DNA of 64,000 nt, taken from assembly GCA_900074885.1 (NCBI GenBank), contig FJUW01000007.1:128826-192825 (forward strand), given 5' to 3'. Below, piece after piece: positions 1-12,965 of this stretch. The notes under the pieces are model-generated. The model had not been told where the DNA came from. It saw only the letters and a list, made by a program, of their open reading frames with translations, and did not search any database. How positions within the stretch are numbered: the first letter of the stretch is position 1; each line of letters starts with the position of its first letter. The DNA is from Rhynchosporium graminicola (Eukaryota > Ascomycota > Leotiomycetes > Helotiales > Ploettnerulaceae). The translations under genes and the position numbers were made by a program.

Positions 1-1707
1 GGGAATAACTAAGTTGCAGTAAATAGGGAAGTTCCCTAAGCTTACTTCTTATTCGGTAGAGCGAGTGGCTAGCTTCTGTCGTTGGCTTGTAAGCAACCAA
101 AGCCCATCCATGTTCATGATTTATGAGAAAAAGTACATTCCACCTCGGTCCCTCTAAATACCCGTTCACCCTCCATCCCTCTTATACCCATCCAAAACAA
201 GCAACCCATCAGATACCGCAGACCCACCCGTTCCAAAAACAACAAGATTGAACTCCGAAGTATTCCAAGCACGCGTGGGGAAGATGCCTATATGTCGCAA
301 CACGACTTGCGGGAAGTAAAAGTAAGGCTACCTACCTAATTATTAACACAACAAGTCAAACCCCGATACCAATCATCGAATACCATGTAGAGTGAATTGT
401 TTACATGGGCTCGCTTAAGACGAAAAGAAAGAGTTGCCTGTATCGGAAGCATGAACTTGTCCATGACCCTAGCTGTATATGACTCCCTAGAAGTCAGATA
501 CACAGAGTGCCCCTGGATAGCTAGTCAGACACAGCTGTCCGAGTGGAATCCTGTACAGATCGCTTGTTTCCGTGAGATTTGTACTTAAAGATCCGTCTTC
601 TGCTCGAAAGAAAGAAGGCTGACGCAGAAATTATTTTCAACTTTACGAAGAGTAAAGCTTTAACTTTTCTGTTGCCACCTAGGGAGATCTCGATTGATCT
701 TCAACCGTGCCTTCAACGACGGGACCCTCATACAAAGTATCAAATAGCAAACCCCCTTCATCCTCGAAAATCAATGATTATTCATTAGCGAGTTGTCAAC
801 ACCTTACCTTTCTAGGTTCAATTTTCTTTCCACGACCATACCATACCATTGTCAGTAACAACACACAACACCTTGATATTCACCCCACCTCACCTCACTT
901 CACCTACCTACACCTACCAACATCTTTCCACGCACTCGCTCCACCCTCAACTCTCACGCATCTCACACACCAAAACACCTATCGTCCTCACTTTACCCGA
1001 TCCCTTCTTCCCAATCCCTATATCTTATTCTTCTTCAAGGTGAACTAAGATAAGATAAGGTAAGGTAAAGACACCCACCTCTTTCTTTCTCTCTTCTTCT
1101 ATCTGTACTTTCCTAGCGTGCATATATACGTGATACTCTTATTATCCCGATGATTGATTGCTTGGTTGCTTGGGTTAGCTGGGGTGGGTGAATGTATATT
1201 CAACCCTGAGTGGGCTTTGGCTTTGGCTTTGCTTGCATTATATCTATGCCTGAATGCTCAGAGGATGAGTGAGCGAGAGAAGGGAGGAAGGAAGGGTAGG
1301 GGGAAGAAGTGAGTAAGTGAGTAAGTGAGTAAGTCAGTGAGGCGAAGGAGCTTAGGCTGATGAGATAGACGGGTTCGTGGGAATTCCATTGGCTTGTTAG
1401 AGAAAAGGGATCTAGTATCGAAGGTAGGTGCGGATTGTGCAATTGAGGCTACATGTAGTGTAACACTAGGTGGTAGGTAAGGTAGTAGATGGGAGCTCAT
1501 CATCATTATACATACGTCCTGAACGAAACGCAATGGAACATCGGAAGATCTCGAGACTGTCTACCCACCCTTAAGAAACGCTTAGGAAATAGGTAGATGA
1601 TTCGTGTCAAATTCTCATAAGAATGGTATATTTATATATGGCACCTCTCCATCACTCCCGATCTCCGCAAATAAAGCATGAACTTCTCATCTACTCTAAA
1701 TCCCAAA
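1..1707. other. Intergenic DNA, no supportable gene
   Basis: Only short, overlapping, low-complexity reading frames are present, and none resembles a protein family. Pyrimidine-rich stretches (about 880-1030) and a GTAAGTGA-type tandem tract (about 1309-1341) are visible. It lies downstream of NUS1, which ends at 1708 on the minus strand. Confidence 0.6.
1309..1341. repeat. Short tandem repeat (GTGAGTAA-like units)
   Basis: About four imperfect 8-base units of the type GTGAGTAA occur in tandem. It is a simple-sequence tract in non-coding DNA, with no sign of function. Confidence 0.7.
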
Positions 1708-2873
1708 CTACCGACCAAACCTCATCTGTGCATCCGCATAATTATACAATGCCCTCAAAAACACCTGATACCCAACCCCATCATTATCCTGCACATGAAA
1801 GATCTCCGTCAAGCGGACCTGCCACAGCGGATAGCCCTTCAACTCGACATTCGGTCCGAACAAAATGAGTAGCTCCGGCTCTCCCATCACGCTTTCTGTC
1901 AGTTCGGCATCTACTAAGTCGATTGAGATGTCATTTGGCGAGAGTTTGCTGTGTTGCGACATCTCGGCGAGGGTTTTGGTGAGATCGACGAGCGAGTCAC
2001 GACCATCCTCTGCGGAGAGGAGGAGGACCGAGAGGTGGGAAATAGGTGTATTAGGTGATTCGGAGCCGGGTGTGGAAGGGGAAGATTCTATGGATGGGAT
2101 ATGTGGTGCGCGGAGGGACAGAGCTGGTTGTTGAGGCCCGAAATAGGAGGATATTTTGCGGGAGATGGCGCGGTGGGTTGCTGGGACGTAGCCTTTGAGG
2201 ATGCCTACGTCTCACAATCATCAGTATACAAATTCCTCATCTGTAAATTGATTTGGAGCGAGGGGAAAGAGACCAAAACGTACCACTCTGCTCATAAACA
2301 CTTAACATCGGGATCCCTACACAAGCACACCAAGCACTTATCTCCGCAACCTCATCCACCAACTGTTCCAAACCCGCTCCTCCTCTCGCGCCATCCTCCA
2401 ATTTCAGAATAACACTCAGGTGTTTCGGTAACCTCCTCAACCCCTTGACATCTTTCTGGATCAACTCCGGTGTCCGATGGTGGTAGTACAATATAGCCAG
2501 TATCCGGTCTTTGATTGCGTGATAGGCTTGCCGTAAACGTATGTAGATGGAGAAGATGGTGTGGACTATGGCGTAGAGGAGGGCGTGCAATTGATTACGT
2601 AGAAATCTGCGGATACCGAGGTGGGAACGGGGTATTGGTTTCGAGATGAGAATTGTTGGGATTTTATGAGGTGATTTTCCGGAAGGCCGTGAGGGCGATT
2701 GGGAGGGTGGAGAAGGGAGGTATGGCTATTTTTTTATTTTAAAGATTGACCCGGAGGGGAGAGGAATGCTGGCTGACTTTTATGAGGATCTCGCGCTCTT
2801 CTTTGGTTAGGAGATTGTGGTTGAGCTTTGCATCTTTCCTATAGATCTGCGTCTCTCGTGTTGCGCGAGGCAT
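1708..2873 (-). CDS. NUS1: Dehydrodolichyl diphosphate synthase complex subunit NUS1 (cis-prenyltransferase)
   Basis: Three exons on the minus strand: 2873-2778, 2725-2284 and 2204-1708, joined by introns of 52 and 79 bp; the product is 344 residues. NUS1 is the Nogo-B-receptor-like partner of the Rer2/Srt1 catalytic subunit at the ER membrane, making the long-chain polyprenyl diphosphate for dolichol and hence for N-glycosylation and GPI anchors. A basic N-terminus (MPRATRETQ...) is followed by a Ser/Pro-rich linker, a hydrophobic segment near residues 79-95, and the conserved LPKHLSVILKLED block. The C-terminal third keeps ILFGPNVELKGYPLWQ and the IFHVQDNDGVGYQVFLRALY block. The extreme C-terminus is RFGR, which matches the RxG motif needed for cis-prenyltransferase activity of the complex. 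The second acceptor was set at TAG|GC because it restores YEQS-GILKGYVPATH; the first donor (GTCAGC) is unusual but gives the right frame and length. Confidence 0.93.
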
Positions 2874-5327
2874 GATTGTGAATGTGCTGGCCAGCAGAAA
2901 CTGTGTTTTTGAAATGAAAAGGGTTGGGAATGAAAATGAGAATGAGAATGAGAATGAATATTATAGGGGGTCTGTGACTCAATCAATTGATGCCAAATAG
3001 TGAGTTGTCAAGCTGGGGCTGACGACTTTATTTGGAGCTTGGGGATTGTTGCCGAAACTTACGACAGCTTTCAAGGCTGAGAGTTACGCTTTTGGTGTGG
3101 CTGGGGATGGGAAGGCCACGCTTCGCGGCGAAGCTGTCAGGGGGTTTGGTCGGTTGTGAGATAGGAGGAGGAGTGCTCGGCTACTCCTCAGCCTTATCGA
3201 TGCTCTAGATAAGGACCAGAGTATGACTGACAACTTACCTTCAATGTTAGAGCGAGAGCAAGTTACATAGGCTGATCTGCCTTTCCAAAATAAGTCATTG
3301 AATTCCATAAGATCGAAAGCAAAGTCGCGCACATTTTCTTTCCCATCAAATCTAGGAAATCTCTCACTTTTTTAGTACAACTAACTGTACACACCGCATT
3401 TCATATCCCAAAACGTATAAACATTAAAACAATATTCAACAGTCACCAATATACACATAAGTTGCTACCAAACTCCTGCGCCTTCTCCTACTCCTTCCAC
3501 TATAAAACTTATTCATCTTATCCAACTTCCCTCATCCAAACCCCTAATATAACTTTCAGCACAGCACAACTCCACACCTCGAGGGTCGCTTAATCAGTCC
3601 ATCAAAACATCGTCCTAGCCAGTGTGTGTCTCCACCTTTCTTCCTGCATACTTGCAGCCGTCCCTAAAATACTTAACTCCCTACCTACCACAGTAGTCTA
3701 TAAACCTGCATATATACATGCAAGCAGATGTATGTATGAGCATGCAGAAGCATGCATCGCGACCCAACGCCGCGCCAGAGCAGTCTACCTTCCTCCACTC
3801 CAAGATAATAACAACACTTACCCCTCACGTTCCTTCGTTTGCTCCTTCTTCCATGAGAGTTCAGTGACGTGCCAAGCTGGATCGAGGCGCGGCCACAGAC
3901 AGAAGCAATTCTTGTATCTCGATGATATTTGTGTGTGTGAAGGAGAAAGAGACATAGGAAAGGAAGGAAGATTTCGAACTGTAGACCCTAGGCTTGTTAG
4001 GAAAGGAAAGGGCAGGCAGGAGAGGAAAGAATTAGGTCTAGGATTTTCGTATCGCGCATAGGTACAGTAGGCGCGAGCACGTCATCTTTTAGATGGATAG
4101 GAAGCAAGGGAGATGATCGGAGAGCATGAAAGAAAGTATTCACATCACCCCACCAAAAAGGCATATATACTAAAGTCAAATCAAATCATATCGGAGAAGA
4201 CTACCACCATATCCTCGATGCAATAGCCTGACCCGAATGAAACGTGTCTGTCGGTAGACGATTTTCCTCGCTCATATTATATTTACTTGGCCTGTGCTTT
4301 CGTTTCGTTTCGTTTCTTCTCATATCCACTGACCCACAGGTATGGCGAGGAGGGAGAGAGGGCAAACTCATTGTCAATTACTCAATTAATCACTTACTCA
4401 CTTACTGTGAACCAGGTAGTTGAGAGTAAATCCTAAGCTAGATATAAACGAAGTAACCCCCTTTATACTCGTAACTCTCGCCACCTTATGACGAGGGATA
4501 CTTCTTGATTCTCAAAGAGAGCAGGTAAGACAACATCACAGGCATTTCGACTCATCCTGGCATCACAGTCACGCCTTAAGCAAGAGCAGAAAAAAGCAAA
4601 CAAGTAGGAAAAGAAGGAATCTAAAGCAAAAAGATAAGTTTTAAATTGTTTTTGCTTTAACATACTAGCTAGACTAGTTAGTTCGATGAAAGTAATCAGG
4701 TAAACGAAGGGTATCTAATCCATAAACGCGCGCATCGATAATGAATGGCGCCCGCCAAACTTCCAGCCCTTTCCAAAAAAAAAATACTATTACAAATTTC
4801 TCGCGTTTGCATTGCTATGTGCAAGCCAAAAACGACGGCTCTGAGTCCAAAAAATCTTTCAAAAGTTGCAACTGTTAAATCAAGATCGGAAACCAAGTAG
4901 CAACATATCCCCAAAAGAAACTTTTTCCAACCGATGCACATGCGTGATATTGAACCCGCCCAGCCAAGTTAGGTGTGAACCTGCTCGATTTATCCAAGTG
5001 TCCTTCCCCTCCCCTTCTTGCCCTTTAGATCGTAATCCACGTCCGTTCCAAGTCCTCAGTAGCTAGATCGCTCCTTCTCTTCTATTATTCGTACATCCCC
5101 TTCTCGTCGATTGATTGTTGTTGAAAACGTAAGCGCAAAAGCAAATAACATGCACCTCCGATAATTTGGAAGCGCATAGGTGGGTATCATCGTTTAGCTG
5201 TCTGGTATGATTCGTAGGAAATGCGATTGACGAAACGGAATCCTTGTCCCTTCTCTTCTCATTATCTCTGTACATCCTTCTTGATGTTGTGTTTTTGTTT
5301 GCTAAGGTTTAGTGTGTCATGGAGAAC
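2874..5327. other. Intergenic DNA between NUS1 and a fungal-specific gene
   Basis: It contains the NUS1 promoter at the left and the 3' flank of the next minus-strand gene at the right. Small frames, including a 145-codon one at 3624-4061, have no family resemblance and biased low-complexity content. A GAGAAT tandem tract lies at 2929-2958. I see nothing else to support. Confidence 0.55.
2929..2958. repeat. GAGAAT tandem repeat
   Basis: About five hexamer units (GAGAAT with a GAAAAT variant) stand in tandem just upstream of the NUS1 start on the minus strand, probably within its promoter or 5' leader. Confidence 0.7.
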
Positions 5328-6512
5328 CTATTGTCCCGGTCGACGAAGGATATCCTCGCAATTGGCATCGAAACGTAGATTCCACAGCCGGATACTCGAC
5401 ATGAACTTCTCGGTCGACTCAAGTTGGCGGTCGCGTCCGAAGATGGAGTCCACAAACTCAGTGCCTGCATTCTTGCCCAGCTGCGCAGATTCCTTTCCAT
5501 GTCTTTTTCCCGCCTTCAACATAGGCGACTCGCAGGACTTGAGCAGCTTCTTCAGTTTATCGGTAAGGCGTTCTCCAGACTCGATGAAATCATCGACCAT
5601 CTCCTTATTCTCCTTTGTGCGAATGCGGCCCATGCATTCTTCTGCCCGCTTAACCTTGCCGGCAAGTTGGATGAGGAGAAGCCAGAGCTCGCCTGCCATG
5701 TCGGCGATCGGGGTCGCGGGCCCATGATGGTACACCGTCCAGTCGTAGATCCACTTTCCGAGACTGTTAGCATCGAAGACACTGCCTAAGAGCATAATGG
5801 GTTCCTCGGAGGGATCCCAATTCTTAAGCGAATATCCAGGAGGAATGCGATGTTTGCGCGCGTCGGCATCAGTCGCCTTTGCGACTGGAGCAGGCTTCTT
5901 CGGTGTTGATGAAGTCTGACGCGACGAAGGCCGTTGTGGCGTCGAGGAAGATTGGCGTCGTCTCCGACTGCTGGGCTGCGGCTGTTGTTCATACACGGGC
6001 GTAGAATCTTCATAGTCATCTCTGTCATAGGCGTAACCTTGTGCCTGAGAAGAATACTTATCAGTGCCTCGCCCACGATAGTTAAAAGTTGACTGATTTC
6101 CCCGGCGACTGTACTGTCGGTACACTACACCATCCATGACAAAGTCTACATATTCATAATCGTCCTCGTCGGAATCCCCATGAGAGGCTCGATGAAAGGA
6201 GTACGAACTTCGTCTCTCATGATGGCGCGGAGCCCTTGTATACGAACTTTTGTCTCGACTCACATTGGCAGCAGTCGCGTAATGTCCGCTGGAATTATAT
6301 CTTGGAGAGAACGTGGTTCCACGGGGTGAAGAGTATCCATAGGCATCTCCTGAGGAAGTGTGTCGAGAATGCTGACGCGGAGATGGTCCAGGTCGCGCGT
6401 AGTATCCGTGGTTTCCTCCAGCGGGGGATCCAGCAGGCGACGGAGTCGCGCTGAAGGATGGGTAGTAGGCTCCCGGATGTCCGGGAGGAGTATTGTAGGA
6501 GTAATTGTTCAT
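5328..6512 (-). CDS. Conserved Pezizomycotina protein of unknown function with Ser/Tyr/Gly-rich N-terminus
   Basis: A single uninterrupted frame of 394 codons, ATG at 6512 and TAG at 5328. Residues 1-215 are low-complexity: Pro/Ser/Gly/Tyr-rich, with acidic DSDEDDYEYVDF near residues 112-124 followed by VMDGVVYRQY, then basic RRRR/SSTP tracts. Residues about 225-394 form a folded-looking domain beginning GYSLKNWDPSEEPIMLLGSV and DANSLGKWIYDWTVYHHG, followed by a helical segment (AGELWLLLIQLAGKVKRAEE) and the charged RIRTKENKEMVDDFIESGER. I recognise this C-terminal block as widely conserved in filamentous ascomycetes, where homologues are often auto-named cell-wall-protein-like because of the low-complexity half. 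No enzyme motif, signal peptide or membrane segment is visible. A nuclear or cytoplasmic scaffold role is only a guess. Confidence 0.85.
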   Translation of the reverse strand: MNNYSYNTPPGHPGAYYPSFSATPSPAGSPAGGNHGYYARPGPSPRQHSRHTSSGDAYGYSSPRGTTFSPRYNSSGHYATAANVSRDKSSYTRAPRHHERRSSYSFHRASHGDSDEDDYEYVDFVMDGVVYRQYSRRGNQSTFNYRGRGTDKYSSQAQGYAYDRDDYEDSTPVYEQQPQPSSRRRRQSSSTPQRPSSRQTSSTPKKPAPVAKATDADARKHRIPPGYSLKNWDPSEEPIMLLGSVFDANSLGKWIYDWTVYHHGPATPIADMAGELWLLLIQLAGKVKRAEECMGRIRTKENKEMVDDFIESGERLTDKLKKLLKSCESPMLKAGKRHGKESAQLGKNAGTEFVDSIFGRDRQLESTEKFMSSIRLWNLRFDANCEDILRRPGQ

Positions 6513-9500
6513 GATAGAAATCCTGCTCTTGCGATGTCACCTTGACACCCTCTAATAACGGAAAAGAAAAAGTTCATGCACGCCGAAATGGAGGCGGCGA
6601 GGAGTTATGACGAGCCCGTCACCTTGGTATGTAGTCGGTACGAGAGGGAAAGGGGACCGTTGTTTTTGAACTGTACATGTCAAGAGCTGGCTGATAGAAT
6701 CCTGCAAAGAGGATTCTTTGGATCGAAGTCGAATATATTCGCCTTCGGGAAAGTCGTCGAGAATGAGCTGGATGGATCCGGCTCAAAGATTGGGATTGGT
6801 AAGCGTTGGTAAACGGAACCTTTTTGCTTTTCGGGCGTGGATGATCAAGATCGAGAATTTGGATCTGGTAGTTGATGTCGAGAGACTCGAGGCAATAAAT
6901 TCGAAAAAAGGAGGCTGGACGGAAGTCGACAGGTATTTAAGAGTGGTGGCCGGTACTCTGCTGGGTAGTGCTTGGAACGTGCGAGACAGTGAATGCAGCG
7001 CTGGGCTGTGCCCTGAGTGTGGAAATCACTTGGGTAGGGGGGACGTGGGTAGTGGATGCGCTTGTGCGTTGGCTCGACAGGGGACTCCTGTACTGTGATG
7101 AGGATGAGTCGTTTCCTGGGATTTGATTTTGGATTTAGATGTGGTTTTGGCTTGATTTAGGTTCCTGCGATGGGTCAGCCACAAGGTTGCAAGAATAATC
7201 TAGACCAGGGGTTTCTAGAAATGTGCCAACGACTCGAGAAGAGGTATGATTGGGGGAAGAGGGAAGGCGGTGGAAAGGCGGCGGGAAGAAAGGGGGTGGT
7301 AGAAAGGGGGTGGTAGAAAGGGGGTGCGTGTGGCAGTAAGGGGAAACCATAGAGGGCAGTGTAGAGCAGGAGTTGTGATAGGGTTGAAACAGGAGAGACG
7401 AGGAGGGTGTGGAAGAATATGATATTGGGGTAAGTTAAACTCGAACAGGGCATTCAAGTAACACACTTACAAGATTCGCATATGAGGGTCTGGGTGCCCC
7501 TGGCTTCAGATATGAGCCATAGCCATGGTATTACTCCAAGCGAAATGAACCGAAGACAATCTCCCACTTCTTCTCAAAAATAACGGTGTCCAACGGCGTA
7601 CGGGGAAGAGACGTTAGCAGCCGCGAGCCGCAAACAGGAGGCGCCCGAGATGTCGGATTCGGGATGCTGGAATAGAGGAGCCGGACGGGGACGGGGATGG
7701 GGTTGATAGAGATTTGAGGTGGATAGTGGATACGACCGACAGATCAATTCAGACAGACGCCACCTTACTATTTGCAGATGCGACAGTGACGATAGCTCTG
7801 CGTATTAAACAAAGGTAGGTAAGGTGAGTGAGATTTCCAGGTCGATACGAAGTGACCGTTGCAGCTGAACGGAATAGGGGTGATTTCCTTTTCCCTTGTC
7901 CCTTTTCCCTTTTCTCTAGGTCTGGTATCACGAATTTCCGAGGCTGAGCCAGTTGCACGACAGCTGGCGACTTGCGCAGAATTTCAGGGACGGATTCGAA
8001 TGGATTGGATGCCTAGGAAAATGATTCGACTCGATTCGAGACGAGACGAGACGTTGGGCAGCAGTTGCGGTGCTTGCTAATGATGGATGAATGGGTGAGG
8101 ATTTAATTCAATACGGATTCTGGGTATGCGACGGGTCAGGTAGGACGTTAGGTTGCGGAACAGTCAGTGGTGTACCGGTTTTCAACAGGCGGCGAAAGCG
8201 TGATGTTCAGCGGGGCGAATCAAGATACAGTGGTGGTTGGTCGTGGAATGTCGACGAATTGATTTGCGATCGTGACCTTGTGGCCGCGGAATGGCCGTGA
8301 GGATATAGGAATGGTTGGGCTTTGAAGGTCGAAGGTTGAGAGGCCAAAGTAAATATTTGATTGATTCCGGTGACTGCGCCGCAGTCAATAAGTAGGTATT
8401 TAGGTACGTGGGTACGAACAGGAAACTGTCGAACCCGGTTGCTCGCATATATTTGACGAGGCAGCTGAAGTTTGACTTGCTTCCTGCGCAGCGTAGCGTA
8501 AGACCGGATTGAATGAAGTGTTCGGAAGGGTCACATCAACTGCGGGTGTGGATATGGATGTGGATATGGATATGAGTGATAGATGTAGATGTATTTATTG
8601 TAAGCTGAATGAAGCAGACGGACGAGCAAACAAAGCCGAATGAACGAGTGGTAGAGAAGGATTCGTATTTGACAGATTCTTTTTTCGTTCGCACCGGGTA
8701 ATGTTTGCAGACGGAGAGAGGGGAAGCAGTACGGGTAGGTACTGGTGTTCAGGTAAGTTGCATCTGAAGTTGCAGTTGCAGATACAAATACAGATGCGTT
8801 ATTTCATGCATGGAAGTATTTCCGACGAGGCAGTACAGTAAGAAGGTACAGTGATTTCGGAGCCGGCTAATGCGAGTGCATGTACCCCGTAGATAGTTGA
8901 GGTAAGGTACGATATTGTGGCATAAAATTGAGTTTGAAGTCTGAAAACAACAGAGGGGAAGGGGAGGAGGGGAAACAGAGGCAGAGGCAGAGGGGGGCCG
9001 TGAAATGTAGTGCAGCAGCGTTACTTATATTTAGGACGGAATAGCTAGGTAGTGAGATACTGTATGTAGCAAGGTAGGTAAGGTACCGAAGGTAGTCAGC
9101 ATCCGTCCAAGCCCTGCCTGGGATGTCCTAAAGGTGTATGGATGAAGATGAGGTTATCGCGGGCGGATGGAGGGGTAAAAGCGCTGGTCAAAGCGAGTTG
9201 GCGAGACGAGACGAGGAGGGCTGGCTGATGTGATGTGATGCGATAGATTGCTGCCCTCCCTGGTTGCGATTACTTACTGACTTGCTTTGCTTGCTGATTA
9301 GCTATCTATCGCTCCAATCCTTTCCCTTCTGCTCTTCCGTGTGAATGGTTACACAGCCTTCGGATGGAACACCAGAATCCACATCCAGATCCAGCTCGAG
9401 AGTGATTCGGACCCAGCCAGACCACCAGTCTGTGCGAGCCCACGTTCTCCCACACACACCACTGCATCTTGACCTCATGACGATAATGAAGCCGAGAAGG

Positions 9501-12500
9501 AGGGGTGTCGTGACGGGCATCAAGCTTACAACGGGCGCTTAGATCTGTGCCTCTATTTCGCAGGAGGAGTAGTAGAGCCTCTTCTTCAGCAATCCTCCCG
9601 TTCCCTGAACTTTAAATCACGAAATCTATAGACTGAGTGTATCTATAGACTGTGTGTGGTCCGAATCAATAAAGGCCTCAAACAATTGCCATCTTCTCTT
9701 ACTCAGAATGCAAAGTCACCGACCATTTGTTTACCTGCGAGCCTCGCTTCGCGTGAAGGTTCACACCCCTTCACTCACACTTCTTTCGTAGGTACCGGCA
9801 TATCTCAACGATTCCTCCGACTTTCTTACATTTCTTCTATTCGTTCAACCAGGAGAATATTCATCTACCTAACTGCTACTCAGCATCGTCAGTATCGCAC
9901 CCTCTTGGAATCCATCACATCGAGTCACACTTCTTTAAGCCACAACCGGGATCACGAGCCACAGACTTTGCCGTCCATAAACCATCTCAGACATCCATCT
10001 ACATCGAGGCTCGACGGGAGCATCATCCAATCCAATGGGGACTTTACCGCAAAATGAATGGGGCTGGAAGAAGAGAGGAAAAATTAAAGAAATAAAAACA
10101 AAACATCTCAGCTAGATACTCTCCTCGCTAAACCCCTGATCCACTCAATCTCTACAGGGCCCGCAATTGTAACAGCCTCTGACTAGAAATCCTTGAATCC
10201 ATGGATAGGAATTTCAAGATATGTGATAGATGCTTTTTGTGATATGATCATCCTTTTGATTTTTATCAGCCTCAACCGAATATATTTGGGTCGGAGTGAT
10301 TAAAGTTACCCCATCGGTCTCAAGCAAGCGCCTATGGAGTGGTAGCTCATGGCTCGGAGCGAAGGGGAAGGAAGAAGTTGGGTTTGACGTATTCTGACGC
10401 CGCCATATCACTCTTCTGCTATAAGAGCGGAGCTTACGTTGAATTGTCCGTCGACGACATGCTAGTCGATGGAAACAGTACAGAGACTACGCACCTGAAT
10501 TCCATAAAAACTCCCTAAGGCGTGAATAGGCGAGAATTCGAAGGCTGTACGGAGACACCTTTATTGAGTTGCACATCATACTGAACAGGAAGTCGTAGGA
10601 GACAAGAAGCATCGAACCCTGCAAATACCCCAGATTCTTTTAAAAATCATGGAACAATGCCCTATTGCGTCGCTTTTTTACCAAGCCCAAGATCCCGCTG
10701 TACTCAGTGTGGTATTACTCTTACACCAACAGGCGAGAACTAAGGAAATCAACAAGAGACCCCTTCTACAACGGAACTCGGATTGGAGTAAAGAATCAAT
10801 CAAAAGGTTCTTGACTACTTACTCGTGATCCTCCTGCAAACCCATGAATCGCCATCGAGTCATGGCTTATACCAGATCACGTATTTTACATACAGGCAGG
10901 CCGAGACCACGTCCTTGACCATGGATGGCCACGGCATCATATAAAAATAGACAACAACTGATAGTCGTCACAGCATCTGAGCCAAACCTCTGGAGCCTTA
11001 ATTACTTTACTGTAGCACTTTTTCAGCCTCTTCAGGGCTCGGAACCATAACTAGATGCACCCAACACGAACTAACTACCAACCTTTACCTCACCATTAGG
11101 AGGTAGCCTGTAGATACCCAATACCACAGGCAGCCGTACCATAATACAAAATACCACATCAGCTACCTAGGTATCTAATCATGCACAAATCAGGGGATTT
11201 CCGACTATCTGCACCACTAACTAACGCAGCCCTAAGATCAACACGCCCAGCATCATTAGAGCCCGTGTTGTTGCAGCAGTACCTACCAAGCCTGGAGTAG
11301 TTGTGATGATCACAGTTCGTGCTCCAACCTGCATCACCACCAACGTCAACCAACCAACACCGACCAACCAACTTTATCCAGCTTCAACCAACCAACCTCA
11401 ACCAACTATTCCAGTATACAGCCCAGCAGATCCATGCACGCACGCGCACGGCACGAGCACTATACGAGCACGAGCACACGGGAAGAGCTGAGGATAGATG
11501 CACGATAGGACAGGAGCAAAGGGGCGAATCAGATACCCCTCTACCTCCCCTACCTACCTACCTCCCTCCCTACCCGCCTTCGTCAAAGCCAAGATATGAA
11601 GTGATATGCGGGCGCGAATCGTGAACCGCTCCCTCCCTCAGCCTGACATACAAGTACTTGAAGGCATCAAAAGAAGTTGACGATTCATGACATTTTGCTA
11701 CCTGCACACTTGCATTGCATGTCTTCAGGAGTAGGTTCGTTCGGAGGGTCGCGCGTTGAAAAGGAAGTTCTACTGTACCTATCATGCTTGCGTAACTTAC
11801 TTCAATGATAAACTTATTAATCCTATTGTAGAAAAGGGAGAGATGAACGAATGGAGGAATGAAAAGAATGCGAGCTTCTCACTTTTCCTTTCCACTTTAA
11901 CATTTTCGTGATGAATACATTCATCCTCTCCAAAATTGGCGCACGCCAGCAGCAGACTGAGCGGAGCACTCCTCACCCAAGTTCGATTCGATTCGTATCT
12001 GAGTTTGAAATTTGAGTTTCCTAATGCACGCTGAACGATTGCGGAATTCGGATACCTACTTAGTACATACCTTAGATACAGCACAGCACTACCTACGGAG
12101 GGAGAACGCCATGCCACGCCGCGCCGATGAAAGTATAACTGTCTTCTAGATCGTCTGAGAACCACACGTTGAGAACAAAGGGGACTAAACTGGATTGGAT
12201 TGGATTTTTGGGGGGTGGGTATGGCAGAAAAATATAAAACGAATGGGGTTATTGAAGAGGAAGTAAGGAATGAAAATATATATTCGACGTTTTAGGTGTG
12301 AGGAGGAATGGAATGTGAGCAGAGGAAAGATACGTAAGCAAACAATTAAGCAAGAGCAAGGCGATGAGAAGTGAGTAGAAGTCAAGACTGAGTGGGATGT
12401 TACTATGAGGTGGTGTTATTCGGTGATGAAATGAGTATATGAATATATGAACACATGTATACATAAATAGATATTTAATATACTCCGTGTATAGATCTCC

Positions 12501-12965
12501 AAACACTCTAGCACCGAACAGGATCTCGGATGGAGACTCCTCGGAGTTAGGCAGATATGTAAGTAAATACCATGAGCATGAATTAGCTACCTATAAACAA
12601 AAGACTGAGTATCCAGATCTATATAAAGTACAAGACACATGTCTCTTCTCCTCCTTCCCCAACTATAAACACCAGTACAATAGGTCCCAAGAAGGCAGAA
12701 GAAAACGAACCCAAGCAGTTCCTTTCGAACCGCGAGGAAAATGACAGAACGCCTAACACCCATATCGTTATATACAAAAGCCAACAAGCAGGTGTATGTA
12801 TCTCTATCGTTCGTACGCAAAACGCTATCATGCCGCTGGATCTCTCAGCTCATCTTCTATCACAATCGACTCGGGACCGAATCCGAATCAGAGGGAGGAG
12901 GATCTTCCAAATCGCGTCTCTATGCTCTCAGCCACTCGCCTCCGAAAGGAAAAGGAAAAACTCAA
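6513..12965. other. 6.4 kb stretch without a supportable gene
   Basis: This is the longest gene-free span in the gene-rich part of the window. Frames are short (up to 126 codons) and low in complexity, and I recognise none. The sequence is rich in short AGGTA/TACCT runs, purine-rich tracts (for example 7240-7330) and simple repeats, but it is not AT-mutated like the transposon regions. It may hold a long promoter and 5' leader of the gene ending its coding start at 6512, and possibly unannotated non-coding RNA; the sequence does not show which. Confidence 0.5.
7287..7328. repeat. Three tandem 14 bp G-rich units
   Basis: The unit AGAAAGGGGGTGGT is present twice exactly and a third time with a changed end. 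The run of G5-T-G2 blocks could in principle form a G-quadruplex on the plus strand; that is inference. Confidence 0.7.

Noticed and set aside
3624..4061. 145-codon plus-strand open frame
   Set aside because: Low-complexity and irregular composition, with no recognised motif; likely chance in non-coding DNA.
9656..10057. 133-codon plus-strand frame
   Set aside because: Ser/His/Arg-rich with no family pattern and no splice partner.
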